A program made the position numbers and the translations under genes. Below, in pieces: positions 8,435 through 16,721 of a DNA stretch of 52,186 bases. The notes beneath the pieces were generated by a model, which was not told where the DNA came from, did no database searches, and worked only from the letters and a program-made list of their open reading frames with translations. Source of the stretch: an uncultured Lentisphaeria bacterium. Its GTDB lineage: Bacteria; Verrucomicrobiota; Lentisphaeria; Victivallales; UBA1829. Location of the stretch: assembly GCA_949282305.1 (NCBI GenBank), contig CASDPB010000008.1, positions 1-52,186 of the forward strand, written 5' to 3'. Position 1 is the stretch's first letter. Each line of letters begins with the position of its first letter.

Positions 8435-10306
8435 TTACTCCGGCGTCTGTGACTTTTTTGCGTCATGCTTCATGCGCACGATATGCACCTGAAGGAGAGC
8501 GATTTCCGGCGGTGTGACGCCGTCGATGCGGCCCGCCTGCGCAAGAGTCGAAGGTCTGATTTTCGAGAGTTTCATGCGCGATTCATTGCGCAGCCCCGTG
8601 ATTGCGGAGTAATCCATGTTTTCGGGAATGCGCCATGACTCCAGGGCGCGGAGCTTGGCGATCGCCTGTTCTTCCCGCTTCATATATCCTTCGTAATGCG
8701 CAAGAATCGCGATCTGCCGGAAAACGCGGCGGTCGAGCGCATCGCCGGCGGAGAGCCCGATGGTTTCCGGCGCAAACGGCGGGTTTGCGTTGTCGAGGAT
8801 TCCGTGCGTGTCTTTCAGGTGATCCCATAAAAGCCGTCCGTTGAGGCGCGTCGCCTTGCAGACGCCTTCCGCGGAGGCGCATTTTTCGGAATACCGGAGA
8901 AACTGGTCGTATTTTTTCCGCGGAAGCAGACCGAGCGAATGGGCGAGGGGGGCGAGACGGAAGTCCGCGTTGTCCTGGCGCAGGAACAGACGGTGCTCCG
9001 CGCGGCTGGTGAACAGACGGTAAGGTTCGACGATTTCCTTGGTCGTGATGTCGTCCGCAAGCACTCCGAGATAGGAGGTGTCGCGCCCGAACTCGACGCC
9101 GTCCAGGCCGGCGGCAAAGCGTGCTGCGTTCAGCCCCGCCAGCAGCCCCTGTCCCGCCGCTTCCTCATAGCCGCTGGTGCCGTTGATCTGTCCCGCGTGA
9201 TAGAGTCCTTTCCATTTCCGGACAGACATGGTGCGGTCGAGTTCCTCCGGGTAGACGAAATCATATTCGATCGCATAGGCATAGCGCGTGACTTTCACAT
9301 GTTCCATGCCGGGGATCGTCTTCAGGAGTCGGATCTGAATCTCCGGCGGCAGACTGGTGGAGAGCCCGTTGACGTAATACTCCTCCGTGAATTCCCCCTC
9401 GGGTTCGAGATAGACATGATGCTGTTCGTGCTGGGGGAAGCGGACGACTTTATCCTCGAAGGAGGGACAGTAGCGCGTGCCGATTCCTTTGATGAGTCCG
9501 TTGTACATCGGCGCCTTGTCGAGATTGTCGCGCACGATTCGGGCGGTCTCCTGATTGGTGTGCGTCAGATAGCAGGGCAGATTTTTATGTTCGGCGCACG
9601 GACGGACGGTTTCATCGGGAAAATAGGAGAACCGTTCCTCGACGGTGTCCGAAGCCTGAGATTCCATATTGGAGAAATCAATGGAATTGGCAAGAACGCG
9701 CGGCGGGGTTCCGGTTTTGAGTCTTCCGACATGAAGTTGCAGCTGTTCCCTGATCGCCGCGGCAAGTTCCGTTGACGGCGGGTCTCCGGCACGCCCGCCG
9801 GGAAAACTGCGGAGCCCGTAGTGCAGTTTGCCGGAGAGAAAGGTGCCCGTCGCGACCACGACCGCTTTTGCGTGAAAGCGGTCTCCGAACTCCGTTTCGA
9901 CGCCGCATACCGCATCGTTTTGAGTCAGGAATCCGGTGACGAGCGCCTGTTTGATTTCCAGATTCTCCGCCTGTTCGAGATAACGTTTCATGGCGCGTTG
10001 ATATTCGACTTTGTCGCATTGCGCGCGGGGAGACCAGACCGCCGGTCCCTTGGCAAGATTGAGCATCCGGAACTGGATCGCGGACGCATCGGCGATGAGT
10101 CCCATGGCTCCGCCGAGCGCATCGATTTCCCGCGTGAGATGCCCCTTGGCAATGCCGCCGATGCACGGATTGCAGCTCATCTGGGCGATGTGATCCAGAT
10201 TCAAGGTCAGCATGAGGGTCTGCGCCCCGGTCCGTGCCGCCGCCAGGGCCGCTTCACAGGCGGCATGTCCGCCGCCGATCACAACAACATCAAAATATTC
10301 ATCCAT
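8435..10306 (-). CDS. mnmG: tRNA uridine-5-carboxymethylaminomethyl modification enzyme MnmG (GidA)
   Basis: With MnmE it installs the cmnm5 group on U34 of tRNAs reading purine-ending split codon boxes, using FAD, NADH and methylene-THF. Length 623 is normal. The N-terminal FAD-binding VVVIGGGHAACEAA, the MSCNPCIGGIAKGHL segment with a conserved cysteine, the GTRYCPSFEDKVVRF segment with the second catalytic cysteine, and the family's C-terminal helical domain are all present. The ATG at 10306 has no clear Shine-Dalgarno sequence. A promoter about 55-80 bases upstream gives a short leader. MnmE is not in the window; the next gene on the strand is oppC, 6 bases on. Confidence 0.97.
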   Translation of the reverse strand: MDEYFDVVVIGGGHAACEAALAAARTGAQTLMLTLNLDHIAQMSCNPCIGGIAKGHLTREIDALGGAMGLIADASAIQFRMLNLAKGPAVWSPRAQCDKVEYQRAMKRYLEQAENLEIKQALVTGFLTQNDAVCGVETEFGDRFHAKAVVVATGTFLSGKLHYGLRSFPGGRAGDPPSTELAAAIREQLQLHVGRLKTGTPPRVLANSIDFSNMESQASDTVEERFSYFPDETVRPCAEHKNLPCYLTHTNQETARIVRDNLDKAPMYNGLIKGIGTRYCPSFEDKVVRFPQHEQHHVYLEPEGEFTEEYYVNGLSTSLPPEIQIRLLKTIPGMEHVKVTRYAYAIEYDFVYPEELDRTMSVRKWKGLYHAGQINGTSGYEEAAGQGLLAGLNAARFAAGLDGVEFGRDTSYLGVLADDITTKEIVEPYRLFTSRAEHRLFLRQDNADFRLAPLAHSLGLLPRKKYDQFLRYSEKCASAEGVCKATRLNGRLLWDHLKDTHGILDNANPPFAPETIGLSAGDALDRRVFRQIAILAHYEGYMKREEQAIAKLRALESWRIPENMDYSAITGLRNESRMKLSKIRPSTLAQAGRIDGVTPPEIALLQVHIVRMKHDAKKSQTPE

Positions 10307-10317
10307 GGAACAAAATA

Positions 10318-10425
10318 CGTTTCAAATTTCAAGTTTCAAGCGGAGATAGAAGACTTATTAATATAGATGAGAAGTTCCAAGTTGCAAGCGGGGGAAGAGA
10401 TTTGCGTCTGCCGCCAGTGGAGAAG
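10318..10425. repeat. Short imperfect direct repeats between mnmG and the TolC-like gene
   Basis: CAAGTTTCAAGCGG (about 10330-10343) recurs as CAAGTTGCAAGCGG (about 10379-10391), and TGCGTCTGCCGCC occurs twice about 28 bases apart (10403 and 10430 regions). The CAAGTTGCAAG core resembles the 8-base repeat unit at 51572-51779, so this may be a small decayed copy of the same kind of array. The gap 10307-10638 otherwise holds only the two promoters listed here. Confidence 0.45.
10360..10387 (-). promoter_or_regulatory. Promoter of mnmG-oppC
   Basis: Read on the minus strand: TTGCAA (10387-10382), 16 bases, TATATT (10365-10360). The expected start lies about 45 bases ahead of the mnmG ATG. The -35 lies inside the short repeat described above. 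Confidence 0.5.
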
Positions 10426-10532
10426 AACTGCGTCTGCCGCCGGATTTTCATGAATCGGAGGGAAAACAGGCGGGGAAATAATTCAGGAGTAAAATAATTT
10501 AAAAAAAAAAGCATTTCAGGGGGTTATCCGGT

Positions 10533-10561
10533 TTGAATTAGTGCAAAAATAAGTGTATAAT
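10533..10561 (+). promoter_or_regulatory. Promoter of the TolC-like lipoprotein gene
   Basis: TTGAAT at 10533-10538, a 17-base spacer, and perfect TATAAT at 10556-10561. The first ATG of the long frame (10579) would lie within about 10 bases of the transcription start, which supports the internal ATG at 10639 as the true start. Confidence 0.7.
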
Positions 10562-10638
10562 ACCCTCTTTATAAATAGATGGGTAACAAAACAGCAGGTC
10601 GTATGGCTTTTTATAACCAGGCTAAAGGATTTTACGAA

Positions 10639-12075
10639 ATGAACAAGAAACGTATTGCAGCAGCATTGACTCTGTCGGGACTCGTTGTTCTTGCAGGGTG
10701 CACCTCTTATCCGAAACCGCCGGTGGCGGTTTCCAGAAGCGCCTTTACAAGCATTCCGGGCGCGGAACATCAGAAACTGGACATCACGCAGAAGCTACTG
10801 ACGCTGGAAGATGCGCAGAATCTTGCCGTCCAGAACAATCCGGACTTCAAGACGTCGTACTTTGCGGTGGTCGGGGCACGTGCGGCATATTATGCTGCAT
10901 TTGCGCCTTACATGCCCACAATAACCGCGGGGTATTCCATTCAGCAGAGTTTTAACGAACCGAATAACGTCTATTCCAACAACAGGCGGACGGGAGCCAG
11001 GACATTTGAAAATACTCCGAGCGTCAGCGCGAACTGGCTGCTGTTCGATTCGTTCGTCAGGGAAATGAATCTTCTTGCCGCGCGGCACAACTGGAAGCAG
11101 AGCGAAGCGCTGGAACTGGATGCAAGACGTATCCTCATCCGCACGGTTGCCTATACCTACAATGACATTCTTCTTGCCGAGGCTCAGATCAAGATCGCCA
11201 TGGAGAATATGAAATTCCAGAATTCGCAGTTGAAGGAAAATGAGCTGAAATTTGAAGTCGGTGCGGTTCCCCTGAGCGATGTGCTCAACTTCAAGGCGTA
11301 TTATAACTCCGCGGAATCCGATCTGTATACCGCGCAGTATTCCCTTGCCGCCTCCAAATATGCGCTGGCACAGTTGCTGGGACTCACCGAAGGCACAATT
11401 CCGGATGAAATTCAGTTCCCCGGAGTTCCGTCTCCCGATGGCGAGGTGCTTTCCAGTCTTGCCGTCTATCTGGATACCGCTTTGGCGAACCGTCCCGACC
11501 TCAAGGCATACCGCGAGGCTCTGGAAGTTGCCAAATACAATTACTGGGGTTCCATCTGTTCGTTCGGACCGACTGTTTCCTTCAATGCCAGCCTCGGCTA
11601 TACGGCGGGGCAGACACGCAACAAGGCCTATGACGGAACCTCATTGCGCAACAACGAAGGCGGCAGCAATACCCGGAAATATGAGACTTTCACTTTCAAT
11701 TATGGCGGAACTGTTTCCTGGGAACTGTTCAGCGGCGGCGAGACCTTTTTCACGATGAGACGTTATCAGGCGGCAATGCTTCAGAGCGATTATACGCTGG
11801 CGAATACCTGGCTCACTGTCATCAGCGAAGTCAGAACCGCGTATGACAATTATCTGACCTGCCTGAAACAGGTCAAGATTTCCCAGAAGAGCCTGGAACT
11901 CTATCGGAAGATCCGAGACCTGGTGGAAGAGGAATACCGTGCCGGCAATACGGAGCTGACCCGTTTGAATGAAGCGCAGCGCGACTTCGTCAATGCTGAG
12001 ACTTCGCTGGCTACATACGTCATCAATATGCACAACGCCAAAGCCCAGCTTATGGCGGCAACGGGTGAATATTGA
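10639..12075 (+). CDS. TolC-family outer-membrane efflux lipoprotein
   Basis: Outer-membrane channel of the OprM/NodT type. I start at ATG 10639 (AAAGGAT ahead of it), which gives a lipoprotein signal peptide with lipobox LAGC (Cys21) and 478 residues; starting at 10579 would bury the signal peptide. Two repeated OEP units of long helices and strand segments follow, rich in NxxLAxxLAxxKY-type helices (ALAVQNNPDFKTSYF, SLAASKYALAQLLGL, RPDLKAYREALEVAKYNYWG, TRLNEAQRDFVNAETSL). No inner-membrane pump or adaptor gene is adjacent, so the exported substrate is unknown. The gene has its own strong promoter and a terminator hairpin and stands alone, so the channel may serve several export systems. 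Confidence 0.88.
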   Translation: MNKKRIAAALTLSGLVVLAGCTSYPKPPVAVSRSAFTSIPGAEHQKLDITQKLLTLEDAQNLAVQNNPDFKTSYFAVVGARAAYYAAFAPYMPTITAGYSIQQSFNEPNNVYSNNRRTGARTFENTPSVSANWLLFDSFVREMNLLAARHNWKQSEALELDARRILIRTVAYTYNDILLAEAQIKIAMENMKFQNSQLKENELKFEVGAVPLSDVLNFKAYYNSAESDLYTAQYSLAASKYALAQLLGLTEGTIPDEIQFPGVPSPDGEVLSSLAVYLDTALANRPDLKAYREALEVAKYNYWGSICSFGPTVSFNASLGYTAGQTRNKAYDGTSLRNNEGGSNTRKYETFTFNYGGTVSWELFSGGETFFTMRRYQAAMLQSDYTLANTWLTVISEVRTAYDNYLTCLKQVKISQKSLELYRKIRDLVEEEYRAGNTELTRLNEAQRDFVNAETSLATYVINMHNAKAQLMAATGEY

Positions 12076-12095
12076 TTGTTTCACCGTGCAGACGG

Positions 12096-12130
12096 CTCCG
12101 CGGGAGGAACTTCCGCGGAGTTCTGATTGT
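12096..12130 (+). terminator. Terminator after the TolC-like gene
   Basis: CTCCGCGG (12096-12103) and CCGCGGAG (12113-12120) form a perfect 8-bp stem with a 9-base loop, followed by TTCTGATTGT. The T-run is weak but the stem is strong and begins 21 bases after the stop codon. Confidence 0.65.
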
Positions 12131-12210
12131 CAGATTACAGTTGTATTATTTTTCAGCGGCGCAAAGGTCCAAACAACTTTTGCGCATACTTTATTTCAAG
12201 GAGCAGCATC

Positions 12211-13800
12211 ATGGATTTCAGAGCCAGATTCGCACCTTCCCCCACGGGGCAGGTACACATCGGCAACATCAGAACCGCCATTTTCAACTGGCTTTACACA
12301 CGGCATTGCGGAGGGGAATTTCTGCTCCGCATTGAGGATACGGACCTCGAACGTTCCACAAAACAGGCGATTGACGCACTGTTTGAATGTATGAAATGGC
12401 TCGGACTGGATTACGACGGGGAAGTGATGTACCAGACTTCGCAGAGCGAACATCACAAGGAGGCCGCGCGCGAGCTGATTGCCAGGGGCTGCGCTTACGA
12501 GCTGAACCCCGGACAGCCTGCGCCGGTGCTGTTCCGTCTGCCGTATGAGTGTGACTCTTATCCGTTTGTCCGTCAGTGCGGACGGGTCAGGACAGAGCTG
12601 GCGCCGGATTCCGTTTTCTCCGTTTCGCGTGCCGGTCTGGTCTGGTCGACGGTCAACCACAAAGGCAAGACCGTTGAAAATGCCGGAGGGCTTGCCGGAT
12701 TCAAAGACCTGAAAGTGTTTGATGCCGCCGGAAAGGTGATTTTCACTTTGGATTCTTCCAATATCGGGGAGATCGAAGGACTTGTCGAACCGAAGGTGAT
12801 CGGAGGTGCCGCCGCTTTTGAGTTTACGCGCCGCGAGGCTTTTTTCCATGATCTTGTGAAAGGCGAGCTGGCGAAACCGCTGGACGGGATCAAGGATCTG
12901 GTCATCATCCGCAGCGATGGAAGTCCGGTATTCCACCTCGCCAATGTCTGTGACGACGTGACGCAGCGGGTGACGCACATTGTGCGCGGAGACGACCATG
13001 TGGAAAACACCTACCGCCACCTCTTTCTTTTTCAGGCGCTCGGCTTCACTCCGCCGTCTTACGCGCATCTGCCGATGCTGGTGAATGCCGCCGGAAAGCC
13101 TTACAGCAAACGCGACGGGGACGCATTCGTCGGAGATTTCCGGGAAAAGGGATTTCTTCCGGAGGCGTTGTTCAACTACCTGTCGCTTCTGGGATGGTCT
13201 CCCGGCGACAATCGCGAGAAAATGACGAAGCGGGAGCTGATTGAGGCGTTTTCAATCGACCGCGCCCAGCGTTCGCCTGCGCAGTTCGACCTTGTGAAGC
13301 TGGCGAATATGAACGGTATGTACATCGCTGAACTGCCGTTTGACAGATTTGAATCCGAGGTCTGGGAGTTTGCCGCCCGCTGGGAGTGGCGTTCCCATGC
13401 GGACCGGGCGCTTTTCCGCAAGGTGGCGGCTCTGATGCAGTCGCGCACGAAGACGTATCTGGATGTGAATGCGTGGAGATACTTCTTCACGGACGAACTG
13501 GAATATGACCCGAAAGGATTCCGCAAACTGCTCACGGACGAGACAACGCGAAAAGCGCTTGCCATGCTTGCCGGTCTTTTTGAAGAGAATCCGTCCATGA
13601 CGGATGCCGAGGTCGAAGAGACTTTGCGCAAAGTCGAGGAGGCGAACGGCATGGGGGCGTGCAAGCTCAATCAGCCATTGCGCGTCGCCGTGACCGGTGT
13701 CACTGTCGGGGGAAGCATGTATGAGACGGCGGCTGTGATCGGGACGGCGGCATGTGCAGCCAGAATCAGAAAGACACTTGCACTTCCGCCCATACAGTGA
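12211..13800 (+). CDS. gltX: Glutamyl-tRNA synthetase with atypical insertion
   Basis: Charges tRNA-Glu (and, if non-discriminating, tRNA-Gln). The ATG at 12211 follows AAGGAG and gives the canonical RFAPSPTGQVHIGN (HIGH motif at 16-19); 529 residues. The class I core is clear: FLLRIEDTDLERS, VTHIVRGDDHVENT, YAHLPML, then KPYSKRDG (296-303) in place of the usual KLSKRHG. After IARGCAYEL the normal Cys-containing/TPEEL stretch is missing. Between VLFRLP and FHDLVKGEL sits about 100 residues, far more than usual, with a beta-rich pattern (VFSVSRAGLVWSTVNHKG, KVIFTLDSSN). The C-terminal anticodon domain is present. It heads a plus-strand run: def starts 15 bases later. Confidence 0.9.
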   Translation: MDFRARFAPSPTGQVHIGNIRTAIFNWLYTRHCGGEFLLRIEDTDLERSTKQAIDALFECMKWLGLDYDGEVMYQTSQSEHHKEAARELIARGCAYELNPGQPAPVLFRLPYECDSYPFVRQCGRVRTELAPDSVFSVSRAGLVWSTVNHKGKTVENAGGLAGFKDLKVFDAAGKVIFTLDSSNIGEIEGLVEPKVIGGAAAFEFTRREAFFHDLVKGELAKPLDGIKDLVIIRSDGSPVFHLANVCDDVTQRVTHIVRGDDHVENTYRHLFLFQALGFTPPSYAHLPMLVNAAGKPYSKRDGDAFVGDFREKGFLPEALFNYLSLLGWSPGDNREKMTKRELIEAFSIDRAQRSPAQFDLVKLANMNGMYIAELPFDRFESEVWEFAARWEWRSHADRALFRKVAALMQSRTKTYLDVNAWRYFFTDELEYDPKGFRKLLTDETTRKALAMLAGLFEENPSMTDAEVEETLRKVEEANGMGACKLNQPLRVAVTGVTVGGSMYETAAVIGTAACAARIRKTLALPPIQ

Positions 13801-13815
13801 AAACGGAGAGGAATC

Positions 13816-14430
13816 ATGCTCAATATTGGAAAGAAGAAAGTAATGGCAGTCCGGAAGCTCGGAGACAGGATTTTGCACGCGAAGGCGAAACCGGTTCTGA
13901 AGATTGACGATGAGATCCGTGAATTCGGGGAGAAACTGATTGAGACGATGTATGCCAGGGACGGAGTCGGACTTGCCGCGACGCAGGTCGGAGTGACTCT
14001 CCGCATGGTGGCGCTGCATGTCGATCCGCCGACGGACAAGGCAGGCAATGTCGTCATGCCTCTTTCCCCGGGGGAAATGGAGCTCTGCCCCAAGATGCCG
14101 GTGGTGCTGATTAATCCGGAGATTGTCTCTTTTTCCAGGGCATTGGAAACCAGAGAGGAAGGATGCCTGAGCATACCCGGGATTTACGCTCCGGTGGAAC
14201 GTCCTGTCTCCGTTGTGCTGAAAGCGCAGATTCTGGACGGTCCGATGGTTCAGCTGGACTGCGGCGGACTTTTGGCGCGCGCGATCCAGCATGAGCTTGA
14301 CCATCTGGACGGAGTGGTGTATGTTCAGCGGGTGAAATCGCCGGATTTTGAAGAGATACTGCCGGCGCTGGAGAAGATCATCAGGAAGTCCGGCAATAAA
14401 AATTACAGCATAAAACGATTGGTTTCCTGA
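13816..14430 (+). CDS. def: Peptide deformylase
   Basis: Removes the formyl group from nascent proteins in the cytoplasm. All three metal-site motifs are present: GVGLAATQVG, EEGCLSIPG (metal-binding Cys) and QHELDHLDG (HExxH-type pair). At 204 residues it is somewhat longer than the E. coli enzyme. Extra residues lie between the first two motifs (HVDPPTDKAGNVVMPLSPGEMELCPK), as in some type I deformylases. The start at 13816 is supported by GAGAGGA just upstream. It lies 15 bases after gltX and 4 bases before the DUF1189 gene. No fmt gene is adjacent. Confidence 0.95.
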   Translation: MLNIGKKKVMAVRKLGDRILHAKAKPVLKIDDEIREFGEKLIETMYARDGVGLAATQVGVTLRMVALHVDPPTDKAGNVVMPLSPGEMELCPKMPVVLINPEIVSFSRALETREEGCLSIPGIYAPVERPVSVVLKAQILDGPMVQLDCGGLLARAIQHELDHLDGVVYVQRVKSPDFEEILPALEKIIRKSGNKNYSIKRLVS

Positions 14431-14434
14431 ACTC

Positions 14435-15385
14435 ATGAATTTTTTCAGAACAGTATTTCAGGTCTGCACCGGAACCACGGCGTTTCTTCAGCTGATGAAC
14501 CGTTCCCTCTGGCGTTCGTTTTTCCATTTTTTCCTGCTGGTTTTCCTGCTTGCCCTGTGCCTTTCCACTGTGAATACTTATTTCATCGGCAAAGAGATCA
14601 GGCGGGTCTGCAATGTTCTTTTCGAGCAGATCGGCGGGGTGAAAATTTCAAAAGACACGGGAATCCGCTTCCTGAAAAATCCCGACCGTTCCCAGAGCTA
14701 TATCCTGAATCCGACGATGCGGCTTGATTATTTCCCGGGCGGTTCATTTCAGCCGGAAGCTGTGCAGAAATGGGATACCGGTTATGGGATTGTCCTGCTG
14801 GACCGTGCCATCATTACCTGGTTCCGAAACATGTCGGATGGCGCGCATGAGCAATACATGGTGATGTGTTCCGCGCTGGACGGCGAGCTGGCGAAGACGG
14901 TTCCGATGGTGAAACTCGTGGATTCCCGGGAACAGCTGGGCGCGTATCTGGCGGATGGTTTCAGTCTGAAACCGGGGGAGCGGATCGGCAGTCTGGCGCT
15001 CTGGTCGGACGGCTTTTCCGTGGAGAACCCGTCGTTTATTGCAGGGCAGATGATTTCCTGCGTCGCTTTTGTCATATTCTGCATGGCTTTTCTTGGAATG
15101 TGCGTGCTGGGAATTTTTGCCGTCTTCTGCTTTGCGCTGGCGCAGTATTTCTGGTCGACGAATGTTCCGGAGCGCAAAATGAGCTTCCGGACGGTTCTGA
15201 CCGTCACGTTATACGCAGCGTTTCCGCCCCTGATCATAGCCTCTCTGCTTTCCGGAATGGGGGTTCCGTTTCTGAGTTTTCAGACCGTATTTTTCATCGC
15301 GTTTTTCATCTATCATCTGGTCGTGTTCAATCGCATCCAGAGACAATTGAGGCCGCCGGGGAAAGATGATGAAGATATATTTTAA
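14435..15385 (+). CDS. DUF1189-like integral membrane protein
   Basis: A 316-residue membrane protein. One N-terminal helix (FFHFFLLVFLLALCLSTVN, about 29-47) is followed by a large extracytoplasmic domain of about 160 residues. A cluster of three to four helices lies near the C-terminus (FIAGQMISCVAFVIFCMAFLG...; VLTVTLYAAFPPLIIASLL; FFIAFFIYHLVVFNRIQ). This topology and the Q.....F.L.P..R..S segments fit the poorly characterised DUF1189 family. I assign the family with moderate confidence and no function. Its start is 4 bases after the def stop, and the ATP-grasp gene follows after 16 bases, so it belongs to the same operon. Confidence 0.65.
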   Translation: MNFFRTVFQVCTGTTAFLQLMNRSLWRSFFHFFLLVFLLALCLSTVNTYFIGKEIRRVCNVLFEQIGGVKISKDTGIRFLKNPDRSQSYILNPTMRLDYFPGGSFQPEAVQKWDTGYGIVLLDRAIITWFRNMSDGAHEQYMVMCSALDGELAKTVPMVKLVDSREQLGAYLADGFSLKPGERIGSLALWSDGFSVENPSFIAGQMISCVAFVIFCMAFLGMCVLGIFAVFCFALAQYFWSTNVPERKMSFRTVLTVTLYAAFPPLIIASLLSGMGVPFLSFQTVFFIAFFIYHLVVFNRIQRQLRPPGKDDEDIF

Positions 15386-15401
15386 CGAAAGAAGGTGACG
15401 C

Positions 15402-16130
15402 ATGGGATTCATCGTAAAGAACTATGACTTTTTCAGGATGCAGGATTGGTATCCGAAGCTGTCCTCGAACAGTTTTCCCGCAGTGTTCCTGACTCTGAAA
15501 GACGCGGAGATTGCCGCGCTTGCCGCAGGCGAGACCTCCGGAGCCGTGGTTTCCGCCCTGATCCCGCGTTTGAAACTTGCATTGAGGACGTTCAGCGGAT
15601 CGCGTTTCGTCTCTGTCGATTCCGCCGCTCCGACCGATACGGAGCGTTTTCTTAAGAAACGCGGCGCCGTGAGTTCTCCGGAGAGCGCGTGGGCGGTTCT
15701 TGCCGAGAGCTCGAAAGTGCGCAATGCCGCTGCCGCCGGTGCGGTGTCCTGCATCTGCATCCGCCCGTTCCGCCGGATGGATGTGACCCGGGAATACCGG
15801 CTTTTCATCCGCGGGGGCAGACTGCAGGCGATGAGCCAGTATTGGCTGATCCGCCATTTCCGGCGTCTGGTGAAGCTGAAAGATTTCTACTGGTCCAGGG
15901 CGGAGAAGTTTGTGAATGAAATCGCTCCGATTCTGGAAATGCGTGACTGCACCATGGACATTTATTTTACCTCCAGCGGGAAGCTGCTGATTGTGGACAT
16001 CAATCCCTGGGGGCCTCCGACCGATCCGTTGATGCTGGGAAGCTGGGACCGGGACTGGAACAACACTTCCGGCTGTTTCATTGTTCCGCCTCCGCATACG
16101 CTCAGCGGAGATGTGAACGTTTCTTTCTGA
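15402..16130 (+). CDS. CDC123/D123-family ATP-grasp protein
   Basis: A 242-residue bacterial member of the family of eukaryotic CDC123, the ATP-grasp chaperone that assembles translation factor eIF2. The family's landmarks appear in order. An N-terminal FRMQDWYPKL matches the conserved W-Y-P start. FVSVDSAAPTDTERFL matches the K-x-x-WSAPKDA region, then comes SSPESAWAVLAESSKV. CICIRPFRRMDVTREYRLFI holds the conserved Arg133, then AMSQY (145-147). MDIYFTSSGKLLIVDINPWG (D186, D199, N201) carries the Mg-ATP ligands. Bacteria have no eIF2, so the substrate is unknown; related bacterial proteins have been proposed to modify proteins or peptides. It lies 16 bases after the DUF1189 gene and 21 bases before mcsA-mcsB. 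Confidence 0.82.
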   Translation: MGFIVKNYDFFRMQDWYPKLSSNSFPAVFLTLKDAEIAALAAGETSGAVVSALIPRLKLALRTFSGSRFVSVDSAAPTDTERFLKKRGAVSSPESAWAVLAESSKVRNAAAAGAVSCICIRPFRRMDVTREYRLFIRGGRLQAMSQYWLIRHFRRLVKLKDFYWSRAEKFVNEIAPILEMRDCTMDIYFTSSGKLLIVDINPWGPPTDPLMLGSWDRDWNNTSGCFIVPPPHTLSGDVNVSF

Positions 16131-16151
16131 ACCTGATAAGGAGCTGTTTTT

Positions 16152-16721
16152 ATGCTTTGCCAGATCTGCAACAAGAATCCTGCCACGATCCATGTGCAGG
16201 AAATCATCAACGGCGAGAAGAAGGTGTTTCATCTCTGCGGCGAGTGCGCATCGAAAAAAGCGGAAACGGAGCCGATTCTCCAGAGTTTCAATCTGGCTGA
16301 GATGCTTTATAATTTTACGAATGAAAATGCTTCAGAGGCGGCGGATGCCCCCGAGGAGTCTGCGCCCGCCGTCGCCGTGAAATGCGGAACCTGCGGCTGG
16401 GATGCGGAGCGTTTCCGCAAGACCGGACGCCTGGGATGTCCCGACTGCTACCTGGTTTTTTCAGAAGTGCTTGCAGGGGTTCTGGAGAATATGCACCGGG
16501 GGTGCACCCATCTCGGAAAGGTGCCGCAGAATCATGAGACGAATCATCAGACCGAGGACTTGATCGAGAAGGTCGCTCTCCGCAAGAAAATTGCCGACTG
16601 CCAGCGGGAGCTGGAAATGCGGATCAAAAACGAGGAGTATGAAGAAGCCGCGGTTCTCCGCGACAGGATCATAAAGCTGAAGCAGGATTTGGAAGGGGAG
16701 GGCGCAGCTCATGCCGAATGA
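16152..16721 (+). CDS. mcsA: McsA-type zinc-finger activator of protein arginine kinase
   Basis: Partner and activator of McsB. The N-terminal half carries four CxxC pairs: CQIC (3-6), CGEC (about 29-32), CGTC and CPDC, expected to bind zinc. The C-terminus has a UVR motif (KKIADCQRELEMRIKNEEYE, followed by EAAVLRDRI), the Clp/UvrB-type interaction helix. Length 189 fits McsA. A strong ribosome site (AAGGAG) precedes the ATG. The 3' end overlaps mcsB by 11 bases, so the two proteins are probably made in step. CtsR and ClpC, which flank this pair in Firmicutes, are absent; a CDC123-like gene takes the upstream place. Confidence 0.9.
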   Translation: MLCQICNKNPATIHVQEIINGEKKVFHLCGECASKKAETEPILQSFNLAEMLYNFTNENASEAADAPEESAPAVAVKCGTCGWDAERFRKTGRLGCPDCYLVFSEVLAGVLENMHRGCTHLGKVPQNHETNHQTEDLIEKVALRKKIADCQRELEMRIKNEEYEEAAVLRDRIIKLKQDLEGEGAAHAE

